Shown one piece after another: positions 9,825-21,004 of a stretch of DNA of 64,000 nt. The notes beneath the pieces are model-generated. The model saw only the letters and a program-made list of their open reading frames with translations, made no database searches and had not been told where the DNA came from. Position 1 is the stretch's first letter. Each line of letters opens with the position of its first letter. The translations under genes were made by a program, and so were the position numbers. Source of the stretch: Coprinopsis marcescibilis (taxonomy: Eukaryota > Basidiomycota > Agaricomycetes > Agaricales > Psathyrellaceae); the NCBI GenBank assembly GCA_004369085.1, contig ML210301.1, forward strand, positions 1 to 64,000. The letters run 5' to 3'.

Positions 9825-11141
9825 TCATCCCTCCAAGATTCCCTTCTCCTTCCACCTCTCCCAGAGGGCTCCGACACCAACAGTGGGGCTATTGACCTCG
9901 CCCTTGATATCCCTGACTTCAAGCAGCTGGTATTCTCGACCAAATGCAAGGAAGTGCGCGAAGAGCGAGTTGAAGTGAGGTTCCGACCTAGACAACTTGT
10001 CATGAGCCAGACGTAGAAATGAGGATAACGGGATAAAGACCTCAAGTGCAAGATACTCCCGAAATGTGCATGGTAAATGTGCGCAAAGACGCGTAGTAGT
10101 TGGCGGTAGACGGTCTTGACTGTCGAGGGGAAGGATGGGTGGAAGGTGTGGTCTGGGAGGGATCGTCGTTATACCCCGTGGTACACATTGTCGATAGCAA
10201 AGAAGGCACTACTCACTGGCGTTGTTCGGGAATACGTTCTCATCTTCGATCAGTTGCTGAACGGAGGTGACGACATAGTCGATGTAGGTTGGTGCGGGTA
10301 GGGATACTTGTTTGCCATCTCTATTGGTCCAAAGGTAGTTCAGTCTAGAAAGTGGACGGTATCAGTAATCGTACGGAACCGTAGTGTATCGAAAGTAACT
10401 CACGAAGGGCCTGCAGACATCGTTGAGCAAGACTGAGCAGTGCATGTCTCAGAAATACATCCATAGAACTCATTCAAGTTGGTGAAAAAGTCGTAAACTG
10501 GGAAGGCAATGCGTCAGTATCGGTCTAGGAGCCACATATAGGACCTAAACCACATACTGTTCACAGCAACCCACTCCATGATGTCGACGTATTTCGGTAG
10601 CATAACGATCGTCTTAAAGTTGCCCTTGACCAGAGCAGCATCGGCGAATGGACTGCATAGATACAGCGGTAATGGCTTCTTCTGCAAGGTTGTTGCGACT
10701 CCTATGGAAAACGGATTCGACAAGACAGTGCATGGTTTTAAAGATAAAGGGATCGCGTATTGTCGGGATATGTTCAAGGGGGAACAAATCAAGCAACAGC
10801 GATTGGTAGGGAAATTGGATCGATTTGAACGGTCAGGGGCAACTCTTCACGCAGGGCTACAATCCACTCACCATTAGCACTCAACGACCCCGGTTCAGAT
10901 TCGAGACCAGGAGGACCTGTATCATGGTGGTGCCCAGCAGGCGATGGAGGTGACGATCCCTCGCGTCCTGGTGTTGGGGACCGCCGCTGTTGTCGCGGAT
11001 TTCGGTTTCGCCTTCATGTCGCGATGTCAAGTAGCATTAAGACAGCCGCAATAGATTGTAATTGTCAGATCAGTATGGGTTTTATGCTTTAGATCGAACT
11101 GGGAGAGGAACGAGAAATGCGACATACCCGAAGAACGACAT
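9825..11141 (-). CDS. MOB kinase activator family protein (Mob1/phocein fold)
   Basis: Seven-exon model (minus): 11128..11141, 10872..11011, 10558..10701, 10404..10497, 10217..10344, 10041..10152, 9825..9987. The total is 795 nt and the product 264 aa. The first exon is only 14 nt (MSFFG). After a proline/arginine-rich N-tail (about residues 6-50) come the family signatures: LYLCSPF, ALVKGNFKTIVMLPKYVD, EWVAVN, YDFFTNLNEFYG, CTAQSC, SAGPS, FP near 168, RVFAHIYHAHF and HFNSLFAHFLAF. The zinc ligands are visible as C118-x4-C123 and H198-x4-H203. MOB proteins bind and activate NDR/LATS-type kinases that control polarity, septation and mitotic exit. The proline-rich N-tail and the Mob core suggest a MOB2-like rather than MOB1 member, but I cannot settle the subgroup. 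No defects are seen. Confidence 0.9.
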
Positions 11142-11616
11142 GGAAGATGGGATCAGAGGTCTGAGATTGCTGTGAGCGACAGCGACCGCGGATGTCTTGC
11201 CCGTGCACAACGCGATGGCCTCGAGCCTCCGTTGACAACCAGTGACCACTTGTCTGATCGTTGCCGTTCTTGTTCACTGTTACTTTGTTGTGATCCAGCA
11301 GCAACGGTAGGGTTTTCCCATCCTGAAATCACCATCACCAAGTTCAATAAGCCCTTCAGGTTGCCATGGATTCTAAGTATCTCTCAACAAATGGGTCAAG
11401 GTGAGGAATAAGGGAATGGATGTATGTGGTTGTAAAAATGAAAAATACCAACTACTACTAGCGTAAAAGGCGTATGTATGTAGCATGCGGGGGCTTGCGT
11501 AGGGTCCGTCCATACAAAGTCGACACTCGAATATCGAAAGAATTAAAATCTATCAACTGTCCTTGAAAAATAACTCGACAATCCAACCAACAGATCTAGT
11601 TCATCGCAAAAGCCTT
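11142..11616. other. Intergenic between MOB 5' end and cupredoxin-like gene 3' end
   Basis: Should hold the MOB promoter and the 3' UTR of the cupredoxin-like gene. No further coding region or structured element was recognised. Confidence 0.4.
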
Positions 11617-12370
11617 TTACAACAACAATCCACCAACGAGCGCTGCTCCTACCAATCCGAACACGCTGGCACTCTTGGTCGAAAATGCACCGCTGTTTCG
11701 TGCCGCTTGTTGAGCGGCAGTGTTATCTCCACCGGGAGCGGCGCCTGCGTTGGCAGCTGGGGCAACTGTGCCTCCTGGAGCAGCTGCGGATCCTGAGGGG
11801 GAGGCGGGAGGAGCAGCGTTAGGCCCGGCAGTGGCTCCTCCACCAGTGGCAGCGTTAGCCTTGAAGGCATCAAAGGTGCGTTCAGCGCTGGGGTTCACGG
11901 CAAAGACCATTCCATTTCTGCAGTGAGGGCCCTGGTTGCAGAAGAACCAGAGAGGGGCAGTGTCTATGTACACGGAGATTTAGTAATTGCGTGATTTACA
12001 ACTGCGGGAAGGTGGACTGACCGTTGTTAATAGTGATTGACCAGGATGGGATTGTCTGTGCACCGGCGGGAACAGATTGGAAACCAGAGTCGACGCCATC
12101 AGCCTTGGGGACACAGGGGGATGCGAAAGTAGATTGGGTCACAGTGTGGTTCTTGTTGAGGAACTGGAACTCGACGATATCTCCTTGCTTGGCGGTGACA
12201 CTGACATCAACTGGTGTTAGTATCTTTAGTTATGAGTTATGAAGGGTTGCTCACGTAGGAGGGTCGTAAACGAGGGCATTATCCTTGCCAACGACGACAG
12301 TGAAGGTCTCTGCCGAAACGAGGGAGGCAGCAGCGAGGAAGGCGGAAACGATGGCAGTTGAGAAACGCAT
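11617..12370 (-). CDS. Secreted cupredoxin-like GPI-anchored protein
   Basis: Exons (minus): 12255..12370, 12022..12200, 11617..11963, totalling 642 nt and 213 aa. An N-terminal signal peptide (MRFSTAIVSAFLAAASLVSA) is followed by one plastocyanin-like domain of about 105 residues. Candidate type-I copper ligands are His57 (NHTVTQ), Cys107, His112 and Met117 (C-x4-H-x4-M in FFCNQGPHCRNGM), so a copper site looks complete. An alanine/glycine/proline-rich linker follows (about residues 130-190), and the protein ends in a hydrophobic tail (VFGLVGAALVGGLLL) typical of a GPI-attachment signal. This is the common fungal 'extracellular serine/threonine-rich, cupredoxin-domain' family, thought to sit in the cell wall or membrane. 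No enzyme activity is assigned. The long GA- and CT-rich upstream region (12371-13574) probably includes its promoter. Confidence 0.88.
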
Positions 12371-13574
12371 GATTGATACGAGTTTTAGGGACTTTGAAAG
12401 AATATAACGAGTGTAGAAAGTAGTAGAAGGTAAAGCAAAAGCTAGGCAGATATGCTGTTTGACACCTGTGTCGGGGAAGCGCTAGCGCTTTATGTGCGAG
12501 ACGAGGTTTATTGGGCGAGCAGAACTGGCTGCCTAGCGATTAAAGTGAAGAGAGAGAGAGAGAACTAGCCTAGAGGACGAGATAAGTTCAGGTGTAAAAA
12601 GGCGCCAGCGATGTTTCAGGTCGTTTCGAGACGACAGGATTGGGCGGCGGGGAGTAGAGCGAATTGGGGGAGCAAGTTCGTTAGTACAATTCGTTCAGAA
12701 TTCGAAGTCCAGACAGACTCACTCTACAGTCTACACGTTAAGAAAGAAGAAGTGAAAAAGAACGAAGGAAGAGAGAGAGAGATAGGGAAAGAAGAAGGGA
12801 TGAGAAAACCTAAAAGGCTTTGGGACATCACATCGGGGTTTATATCATGTCGTCAAGTTCCAAGCACTCGGGTCGGATTCGAGAGTTTCCCAACACCATT
12901 GCAACATCGAATGCCCAATGGCAACGGTTAGCCAATGACAGTCAGCGTCCGTGATGGAATAGATGAATCAAGTTTGAGCTTTTCTGCGTTCATACATCAG
13001 CGCAAAACCTATGAGTTGCGAAGTGAACACCTGTGCCTGTCAAGCGATTGCGATCATTCATCACTCTTCTGCCCACACACCAAGGAGCTTACTGGGCCTT
13101 GAGGTATTTTCGACCTGTAAAAGTATGAAAAGCTATGTACTTATCGCAGGGCCTACCAGGTGCGATCACCATTGTGATGGATGAGAACAAGACCGTTGAG
13201 TCAAAATAGCGCTCGGGGTCGTAATATGCGTACACACGCAGGATTATTTGCCTTGACGAGAATTATGCATTCCAACCTGCCAGAGTACAGAGTAAACCAT
13301 CAGATATGACCGCGCCAGGAAAGGAACGTCGAGAGCGTTGTTACTATCAGGTTAGAGGAAAACTGTATTATTGGTCAATCGGCTTACTTTGATGATGATC
13401 AGGCTCTCGGTGATGTCGGTGCAGGCGGCTGGCAACCCGGCCATCTCCTTTCATTGTCTTCATGTTTCGCTCATTCAAACGTGTTCCTGTTGACGACGGC
13501 GGGAAATATTTAATGGGCTGCCAAAGACATAACATGCTCTACAACTGACTTAGAAACCCCATCTTCCATCTCCA
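12371..13574. other. Intergenic/promoter region with GA repeats
   Basis: No convincing gene. Short GA microsatellites occur at about 12549-12564 and 12771-12782. A 106-codon plus-strand open frame (12611-12931) is lysine/glutamate-rich low complexity and is not accepted as a gene. Confidence 0.4.
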
Positions 13575-14831
13575 TTACCACCTATTCTTAGCAATAGGAT
13601 AACGATAGACTCGAGGATCCAGCTGAGTTTTGCCTTGGCCTCGAGAATTCACAAGTAAGTTTCCACTCTCTTCCAATTGTCTGTTTGCAAGCTTGATCTG
13701 CCAATCAACTTTAGCCTTAGGCGCGTGTCGAACGGAAACCTCGGCCGGCCTATGATTCTCCTTTTCTGAACTAAATGTAGTGGACCTTTGAAGCTCTTTC
13801 GGCTTGTGGTTCCTCGCCGCTGCTCCTTTAATCTTGAGCTCATTTTTCTCCTCTGTCGACCTCTCTTCGCAGACTTCCTGGTGAAGCCGGGTACTCTCCG
13901 GCCTCAAATAGTATTCCACATCGAGCGGGTCCAACGCATCAAGTTCATTCATGTCGTACTCCTCGTCGATATCGCCCATGAATCGCTCCCGCCTCTCCTT
14001 TGCAATCTCTCTATCTTTCGCTACTTCGGCTGCCCAGTTCGGTGCTCGTCGAAATGCCTCCGCTTCCTTGTCCTTGGCCACCTCTCCAGCCCAATCTGGA
14101 GCACGCAGTCGCTCTTCCTTCAACTTGGCCCGGTCTTTGGCGATTTCGTGGGCCCAGTCTGGTACCCTCAAAGCCTCGGCACGCCGATCTTCATCAACCG
14201 AGGCTCTCCAGTTCGGGTGTAGAGACTCCTGCGCTGCTCCAGAATTACCGGTGTGCTCAGCGCCAGAACGAAAGGTCGACGCGAGTAATGCCGAGATAGA
14301 TGAGAACTCCGGTTGGGGATTGGTGGCTTCGCACTGATCCTTGACGGCATGGGGTTTAGGGATGTGGTTGGTTTGCGATGACTCGAGCAACAAGCGCTCT
14401 AGGGGATCTCAGATGGCGGAATCAGCATCAGCCACCCCAGCTAGCGAGATCGAGATGCACGTACCTGCTTCAGCTTCAATGAATTGGCACGACTCGCACG
14501 GGCCATCATCCTCAACCCCCTCTTCAGGCCGCACATTGACGAGAGAGTCAGAGCATGGATATTCGGCCTGGATTGCGGTAGATAATATTTCGACAGGCTC
14601 GATAGATCCTTCCTTGGGATAGTCTGATATCTCTTCAACGTTGCCTCCGATGGGTTCGCGAATGACGTTTTGCAGTTTCACTCCGTCGTTCTTGGTGGGG
14701 GTGACCGGTTTATTCGAGGGGGTTCCTACGCTTTCATCTGATGTTTTGGAAACACTAGCTGATGCGTTACTGAAGTCATCCGGTGCGACACGATTCGAAC
14801 CGTCCTCTGGGACTTCGACCGCGCTAGCCAT
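13575..14831 (-). CDS. Unknown protein with W-A-x-E-[VI]-A-K-D repeats
   Basis: Exons (minus): 14465..14831 and 13575..14398, with an intron at 14399-14464. The total is 1191 nt and 396 aa, starting at the ATG at 14831. I do not recognise the family. The N-terminal third is acidic and serine-rich. Residues about 185-265 hold imperfect tandem units of 19-20 aa with the core [AVP]-[PN]-x-W-A-x-E-[VI]-A-K-D followed by a charged stretch (VPDWAHEIAKD, APDWAGEVAKD, APNWAAEVAKD, plus a weaker first unit PNWRASVDED). An acidic stretch (DIDEEYDMNELDALDPLD) and a basic C-terminus ending DPRVYRYPIAKNRW follow. No signal peptide or membrane segment is seen. The repeats look like amphipathic helices and could be a protein-binding array; that is inference only. 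Confidence 0.7.
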
Positions 14832-15432
14832 CTTAACCGGTCAGAGGGAGTTGACCTAACTATGACAATAGGGGGATGGATAAAACGATGTGGTGTACTT
14901 CTCGCTAGGGGCAATCCTTTTAGGTCGTTCGGGCTAGCCGGCATGGTCTGCACTCTGCCTTGAATAAGTATGCACTTTGGTTTCCTCCAGTCCGCCTTGT
15001 TTGTTATCAGTCCACCGGCCGGTCACACAAGTTCCTTTGTCCAAGATTCTTAAGCCTACTGTATGCCACAGTCCCTTACTATTTATTACGACTTCTTCGA
15101 CGTCGGAAGTAAGAAACCGTGTGAGAAACCGTGTGAGAAAAAAGCCCATGATACATAGTACGTAATGATCATTAGTTAAGCGCCGGTGAAACGATGCGGT
15201 GCCTTCTGTTCCGTATCTTCCTTTTCTATCCCAGGGTACCATAGGTGCTGTGACATGCTTCTCCGACATAGGTTACATCATCTCAATTTATCATTAATCG
15301 ATCCTGCTCCCTCGTCTTCTTCGAATTATAGCAGTTCCTCCGTACCGCGGTCCGCCGCACTATTAGACCCTTATTAACACCTCACAGAGACATTCAGCTC
15401 CCTCTCACCTGCTCCTCTCTCTGAGGAAGCGT
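14832..15432. other. Intergenic, probably divergent promoters
   Basis: Separates the 5' ends of the unknown repeat protein (minus) and NACHT copy 3 (plus), so it should contain both promoters. A short direct duplication (gtgagaaaccgtgtgagaaa) lies at about 15119-15140. No other element is supported. Confidence 0.4.
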
Positions 15433-17747
15433 ATGCAACCCTCCATGCTGTTGATTGACGACATTCAGATGCGGACACATGCTGCTCACGGGGCTGAGAA
15501 CGAGTACACCAGCACAGGTGTTTGGAGTGCTGAGCCTGCTTCACGGGTGGGCGGTAAGTGGGATGCACGCGTATCCTCCATATTAGCTGATAGACATTTG
15601 CTCAGTGCTCGAAGCAGCCCAACACGTCTCTCTTCGCGACAATTCCAGAGTTATCGCCGAGGGAGGAGACAATGTAGTGACCAACCACTACCACGGGAAA
15701 TCTGGTACGGGTTAATGTACCGCCTCATGGTATCAACTGACACCCATCTTCATCCTCGTAGACGCTTTGGCAATACTTCGCGCTCATGCCAGGATAGAGG
15801 CGACACACGAATCGGAAACAGCTGCATACGCCCCTCGGTGCAAACCGGGTACTAGGAAGAGCGTCCTTGAGGACATTATGTCGTGGACAACGACGCGTGC
15901 AGCAGACGCCAGCGCTCCCCCTCAGTTACGCTTGCTGTGGCTCTCTGGTCCAGTGGGCGGTGGGAAGACGTGCATACAGAGGGAGGTGGTCGAGTGTTGT
16001 AAGAAGCAAGGGTCCCTGGCCGCGTCGTATTTCTTCTCCGCCCGTCGCGCAGACCTCGACAACGCACCTCCATTCGTGCCAACCATCGTTTTGCAGCTTT
16101 GCAATACGGTTCCAAAGTTCCAAGGTCAAGTCGAGGAAGAGATAAAAGCAGATCCATTCATATTCGACAAATCGATGGAGATTCAATTCGAGCGGCTTAT
16201 TACAAGACCGTTGGAGCAATTAGGGACGAAAAAGAAGAAAAACAAGTCAATGAAGGCATTAAAGAGCATCCTCAATCGCAAGAGCCCTTTCTTATCGAAA
16301 GGTAGGGCGATGCCTAGGATCATAGTCATCGACGGGTTGGATGAGTGCCGAAACAACAAGGACCAAGTTCGTATCATCGACATGCTCATTTCGGCACTCG
16401 CCCGGTCATCTTTCCCGTTCCACATAGTCTTGGCCAGCAGACCGGAATATGATATCCGCACCAAGTTCGATGGCCTGGAGATACACCACATCAAGTTGGA
16501 GGATTACGGATGTGCTGACGCAGATATAGAACTGTACCTCGTCGATTGCCTCTTTCATATTCGTAAAAGGCATCCATCTGCCTCCACCATCCCTTCCAAC
16601 TGGCCCTCTATCGAAGATGTTCGAAAGATCGTCGACAAAGCCTCCGGGCAATTCATCTACGCCTCTACACTTATCACTTTCATCGACAATCCGCGGCGTG
16701 ACCTTGTGAAAATGTTTAAATTGGCTGTCGACTTCCATCTATCTCCTTACAGCACCATCAATCCCTTCTCTGAGCTCGACTTTCTCTACGCCCTCTCCTT
16801 GGAGTCCACTTCCTCTGACGTCGACACAACGATGCTCAAGACCTTGCTGCATGGGATAGTGGTAGGAGGGGGGAAGTTGGAGACGACGCAAGACCTTGAC
16901 GAGTTCTTTCGCCTTGAGCCCGGGACAAGCGCCACGATCTTCTGTGACCTCCACTCCATCATCCGCATTCCAAATACCGGTTCGAAGATCACTCGGCACG
17001 AGGATTCAGGTACCACAGCTGACCCTATTCGCTTCTACCACAAAAGTCTTGAAGACTATTTACTCTCACCCACACGGGCGGGAAAATTCCACCAGACACT
17101 GTTGGCGACTCACCAACAGATGTTTAGTCTCTGCGTGCACCATCTCCTCCCTTGGTCCTTGTTTAACTTTGACAATATGTTCTTCTATCGACCTGCGGTC
17201 ACCTACGCAACTTCGTCATGGATTATTCATGCCAGCTACCTCTTGGAAAACGGGGATCCTAAAAAGCTTCTATGCTCAGAGGAAGCTAACTCGATCTCCT
17301 ATCACATTGCGTTCAGGCCCTATGTTGGGGAATCCGACCCCACCTTCGGCAAGGTCGTCAGGTTCCAATCAAGCATCCACGAGACATTGGTGTGCACTTC
17401 GCACTTATCTAAATCTTTCCTCTACTAACTCGTGGCGTCTGCAGTGTGCCGAACCAGGCGGTTGCATATCACTCTGCGAAATGTTTCTCAGAGCCAGCGA
17501 GATCTCCAAGACATTGAGCCTATCGAAGATGAGAGAGGATTTGAACAAGTGGGACGTTGCGAAGTATGTCGAAGAGTCGATGTCTGCATCCCACGAAGAT
17601 TGGAGGATTAGCTGTAGTGGGGATGGAATATCTCATCTCAGTCAGCCTCTAAAGTCCCACTGCGAATCGCTGATGAATCGAGTAGTCGATGATTCAAATA
17701 TTGACATAGGTCCTACGGCAACAGAGACAACAGCAGGAGATTGGTGA
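15433..17747 (+). CDS. NACHT NTPase (NLR-like), copy 3, complete
   Basis: Exons: 15433..15553, 15606..15704, 15762..17389, 17445..17747. The total is 2151 nt and 716 aa. An N-terminal region of about 75 aa (paralogous to copies 1 and 2 around RDNSRVIAEGGDN) leads to the P-loop LSGPVGGGKT at about 135-143, Walker B IIVIDGLDEC at about 259-268, ASRPEYD near 303, a winged-helix-like segment with DKASGQFIYAS, then the YHKSLEDYL motif. The C-terminal extension is about 190 aa and has no ankyrin, TPR or WD repeats. All domain parts and splice sites are intact, so this is the best candidate for a working member of the local trio. It is clearly older than the 340/6985 duplication because it differs along its length. 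Family role: STAND ATPase switches in heterokaryon or other non-self responses; the ligand is unknown. Confidence 0.85.
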
Positions 17748-18535
17748 CTGTGTAGCCGCTATTTTTCCATCTCTCGTATTCTCCGGGTTATGTCTAATAT
17801 AAATAAAGTAACCTAGAACTCTCGATACAGCGAAACAGCATATCAATATTGACTTGAATTGTGCATATCTTACAAAGAGACTAGGTTTCCTTAAGAAGAT
17901 TTGGCGCGAGGCTTGCCCTCATCGATATCATTGGTATCGATGATCCTCACTACAATGGTGCACGAGTCTGTCAGCAAGTGCCACCGGCCTGGTGTCAGCG
18001 GCATGATGTGCACATGTGATAATAACGTTTTAACGACGGTCCGGGAACAGTATATCTGCTAAACTGGCGGCCCAGGGCCAGGACATACATTAAGCGCCCA
18101 CTCTCATCGACGACTGACGAGGTCGGAAACATCACCTCTGGCCTAGTTCATGGGTTACCTGCCAACAACATTCCGAACATTCAAAAGTGGCATCAATTTC
18201 TTCATACCAGATCCATTGCCATCTGGTCAGATATTCATGCAAAGTGTACAATTACATGCTTTTCGGATAACTTTTCGAAAGCGAAGATTTCAAGTCGGGG
18301 ACAACTATTAGTCCGAGCTATGCAGTGTCAAGAAACAAAACGAGCTGGAGGAGGCCTCTGGGGTTCTACTTGATCACGTCCACATGGGGCAGTCTGGAAC
18401 ATTGATACCGCCTGCTTGAAAGGGGAAGAGAATCGCTTCAAAGGTGAACCTTGCAACGAGGTGGTGAATGTTTGCGAGGAATGAGAGCTCATGTTATCTC
18501 CTTCGCGGGGAACCTGAATGTAAATAAGCCGTACT
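17748..18535. other. Intergenic, no gene seen
   Basis: Between the convergent 3' ends of NACHT copy 3 and the DUF6534-like gene. A short minus-strand open tail (about 17893-17958, ending KPRAKSS and a stop) is too small to support a gene. Confidence 0.4.
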
Positions 18536-19946
18536 TCAGCACCTTGCCGTTGGAAGCGGAAAGGGAACAGAATTGCTCACTCTACTGGCGAAAACCATTC
18601 CTTCCCCAATACCAGACTCAGGATCGCCAGTATCCTGAACTGTAAATGTGCGATCAGTGCTGGTGGATGGCCAAGCAATGCTAGAACTCACTCATGGTTG
18701 GGCTGGTCCCGTCTCCACAGTGCACCCAAGAGTCCCCACGCACGCGCTCACGGGTATTCAGTGTATACAGCATGGTCAAGCTATACACGTTACCGAGTGG
18801 CATGGAGAACGATGCTGCCACTAAAGGGGGATGAGAACGTATGTCGATGAATGAGAATCAATCCATACCGAGGGTACTGGGTAACACCGCAATTATGACG
18901 AGCGAGATTAAGCACAGAATAGAGGGTGCACATCCGGTTTGAATAGCGATGGTAGAGGCTCTCTTCATTATACTGCGAAATAGTTGAGTTTAAACATCGC
19001 GGAGGATATGGAGTGGAAGCATACCTCCGTGTCGCTTGGGAATGGACTCGAGATCTTGATTTATAGATCGCGATCAGAAGGTTGGCAGTAATCGACAAGT
19101 CTGTGATCACCGAACCAAGATAGGCCATGCTAGAGGAGCTGCCGTTTAGAAATGGCAACTGGAATTGTGACATAAGGGCATAGGGACGTACAGACCAAAC
19201 CGGTATTCCCTTGTGTCATCGTTCAATCCGTTCCAGATGATCGAAATCACGGCGGTGTTGACGGCAAGGGCGAACTGGGATAGTGATGATCAGCTACTTC
19301 CATGTTGCTCTAAGAGAGGGGATTGACATACTGTGATCACAGCGAAGGTGAGAAGCATGGGCGTAATTATTCGGTTCCGGGTACTGACACCAAACAATTG
19401 AGTAAAATCAGCGTTAAGGGTGAAATCTGCACGTACAAAGACCAGTATCGACGGGTCATAAAGCATTGGACTATCAGTGCATTCAACCCGGTCGTTAATA
19501 CGGTAATTGGAAACGGCCATTCGAATTCCTGTTCCGCATCTCGGATTCCTAAGGGGCGTAAGTCCACACTCTTGCAGATAATGAGTGTTGAAACGAACCC
19601 CAGTTCTTCAGAGTAGTCTGTCACACAATCTAAGTTTGGGCACAGTTTGGCAGACCGAGGAGAAGGAATGGGTACGCACGACGTAAACCATGGCACAGGC
19701 GCCGAAGGATCCAATGATGTCGGATGTGAAGCACAATGCGACGGGAATACTTAATCTTCTGGGATCTTTCTTCGCGAATTTCGTCCTTTGATAGCGACAG
19801 AACATAACAATCTCCAGCGTGAAGCAGAACAAGTTGAGGTAGGAGCCCATCAGAAGAAAGCTGAGCGATATATCGTGAGCGCTACGACAAAGTATGCTAG
19901 ACCTATAAAAGAGAACGTACGAAATATTTAGTCTTGACGGTTGCAT
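18536..19946 (-). CDS. DUF6534-like multi-pass membrane protein
   Basis: Ten-exon model (minus): 19921..19946, 19676..19860, 19595..19629, 19437..19528, 19332..19383, 19192..19274, 19025..19138, 18869..18972, 18692..18814, 18536..18639. The phases close to 918 nt and 305 aa. Family-like features are GSYLNLFCFTLEIVMFCRY (first membrane helix), ALCFTSDIIGSFGACAMVYVV, WPFPITVLTTGLNALIVQCFMTRRYW, a helix after NRIITPML, AYLGSVITDLSITANLLIAIYKSRSR, and IQTGCAPSILCLISLVIIAVLPST followed by a polar tail. This layout of six to seven helices matches the basidiomycete-expanded DUF6534 family, whose function is unknown. Exon sizes down to 26-35 nt make individual junctions less certain than the overall call. 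No defect is evident. Confidence 0.72.
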
Positions 19947-21004
19947 TGTCGAGCGCCACTACATTGCTGGGGGCGTCTTTGGTTCGACGTGCAGCTAACG
20001 GCGTACAAGTCAAGGGCGGGGGATTATGGTGGAGAAAATATAATATAAAGAGAATATGTCGAATTCGCCCCAGTTTCAGTCACCTCCGGGTGATCGACAC
20101 ATGGAAGTGATATCATCCCGTCCGAAGAAAACCATTTTGACTGAAACATGGCCCCTGATGAGCTCCACTTGCGGAGTCCGGGCTCACTTGAACCCTCCAG
20201 CGTAGACACGACGCGGAACTGCATTTGAACACATTAGGGTCTATTAATAGGGTACCGCATGCGATCGGACAGTCTCCGGATCGAGAGTAATTCGAGAAAT
20301 CACTAACCGTTCAACGTTCAACCTTGAATTCACAGTATACCAAGATGCTAGGGCGTTCAGTATCATTATTCCAATCGAACTAGGTGTGAGTGCGGTTGGC
20401 CGATGCACAAGGCTAATTGCGCAAACTCTACGCGGTGAGACCACAGTCGCGATCGTTCGAGGACGACGACAACGACGGTATACCATTGACCTTTGCCACT
20501 TCCATAGCTAGCAGGGAGAAACAAGTAATTGAGAAGGGTCTCTGAGACAACGTGATGCAGGGAAGAGCACTGACCATTGTGAAATTTCAACATACAGTAC
20601 TACATGATTGTTATAATCAAAGAGAACGAGAAAACGGAAAAGTCTAAGGAGCGAGGGCGTTTTGGTTTTAACAAAAAAAGGATTTCATAAATCTACATCA
20701 GACTCAAAAGAAAAAAAAGTGATTATGCGTGTTTAGAGTCATCGTGTCGTGTCGGCGGTAGAAGGAGAATGAGGAGGGAGTTGAAAAGAACTAGTAAATA
20801 ACTCAAGATAAAATAAGGATAATAGAAGAGGAATAGAAAGAAAATCGTACACAAAAAGAATAGACTAGGAACTGAGATGGACCATTTTTTCTTATTCGTC
20901 CCGCTCCAAAAACATTTCTTTGCGTTGTAGTCGTTGCTGGTATTCTTGTTCCGGGAACTCGTCCAATGCCTATCGCGCTGGACATGCAATGTTCCACTGT
21001 TCGT
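19947..21004. other. Intergenic, possible decayed exons
   Basis: A minus-strand ATG near 20505 opens a short serine-rich frame that can be spliced to a hydrophobic stretch (SIGIMILNALASW). It might be a remnant of another membrane-protein gene, but no complete model could be built. 20620-20990 is AT-rich and likely the FZO1 3' flank. Confidence 0.3.

Noticed and set aside
12611..12931. 106-codon plus-strand frame rich in Lys/Glu
   Set aside because: Overlaps GA microsatellite sequence upstream of the cupredoxin-like gene, no motif, no splice structure.
17893..17958. Short minus-strand tail ending KPRAKSS* after a possible acceptor
   Set aside because: Only about 20 codons; no upstream exon could be joined.
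20240..20506. Possible N-terminal exons of a second DUF6534-like gene
   Set aside because: Splicing gives a short serine-rich start and one hydrophobic stretch but no continuation; the neighbouring gene at 18536-19946 is complete without it.
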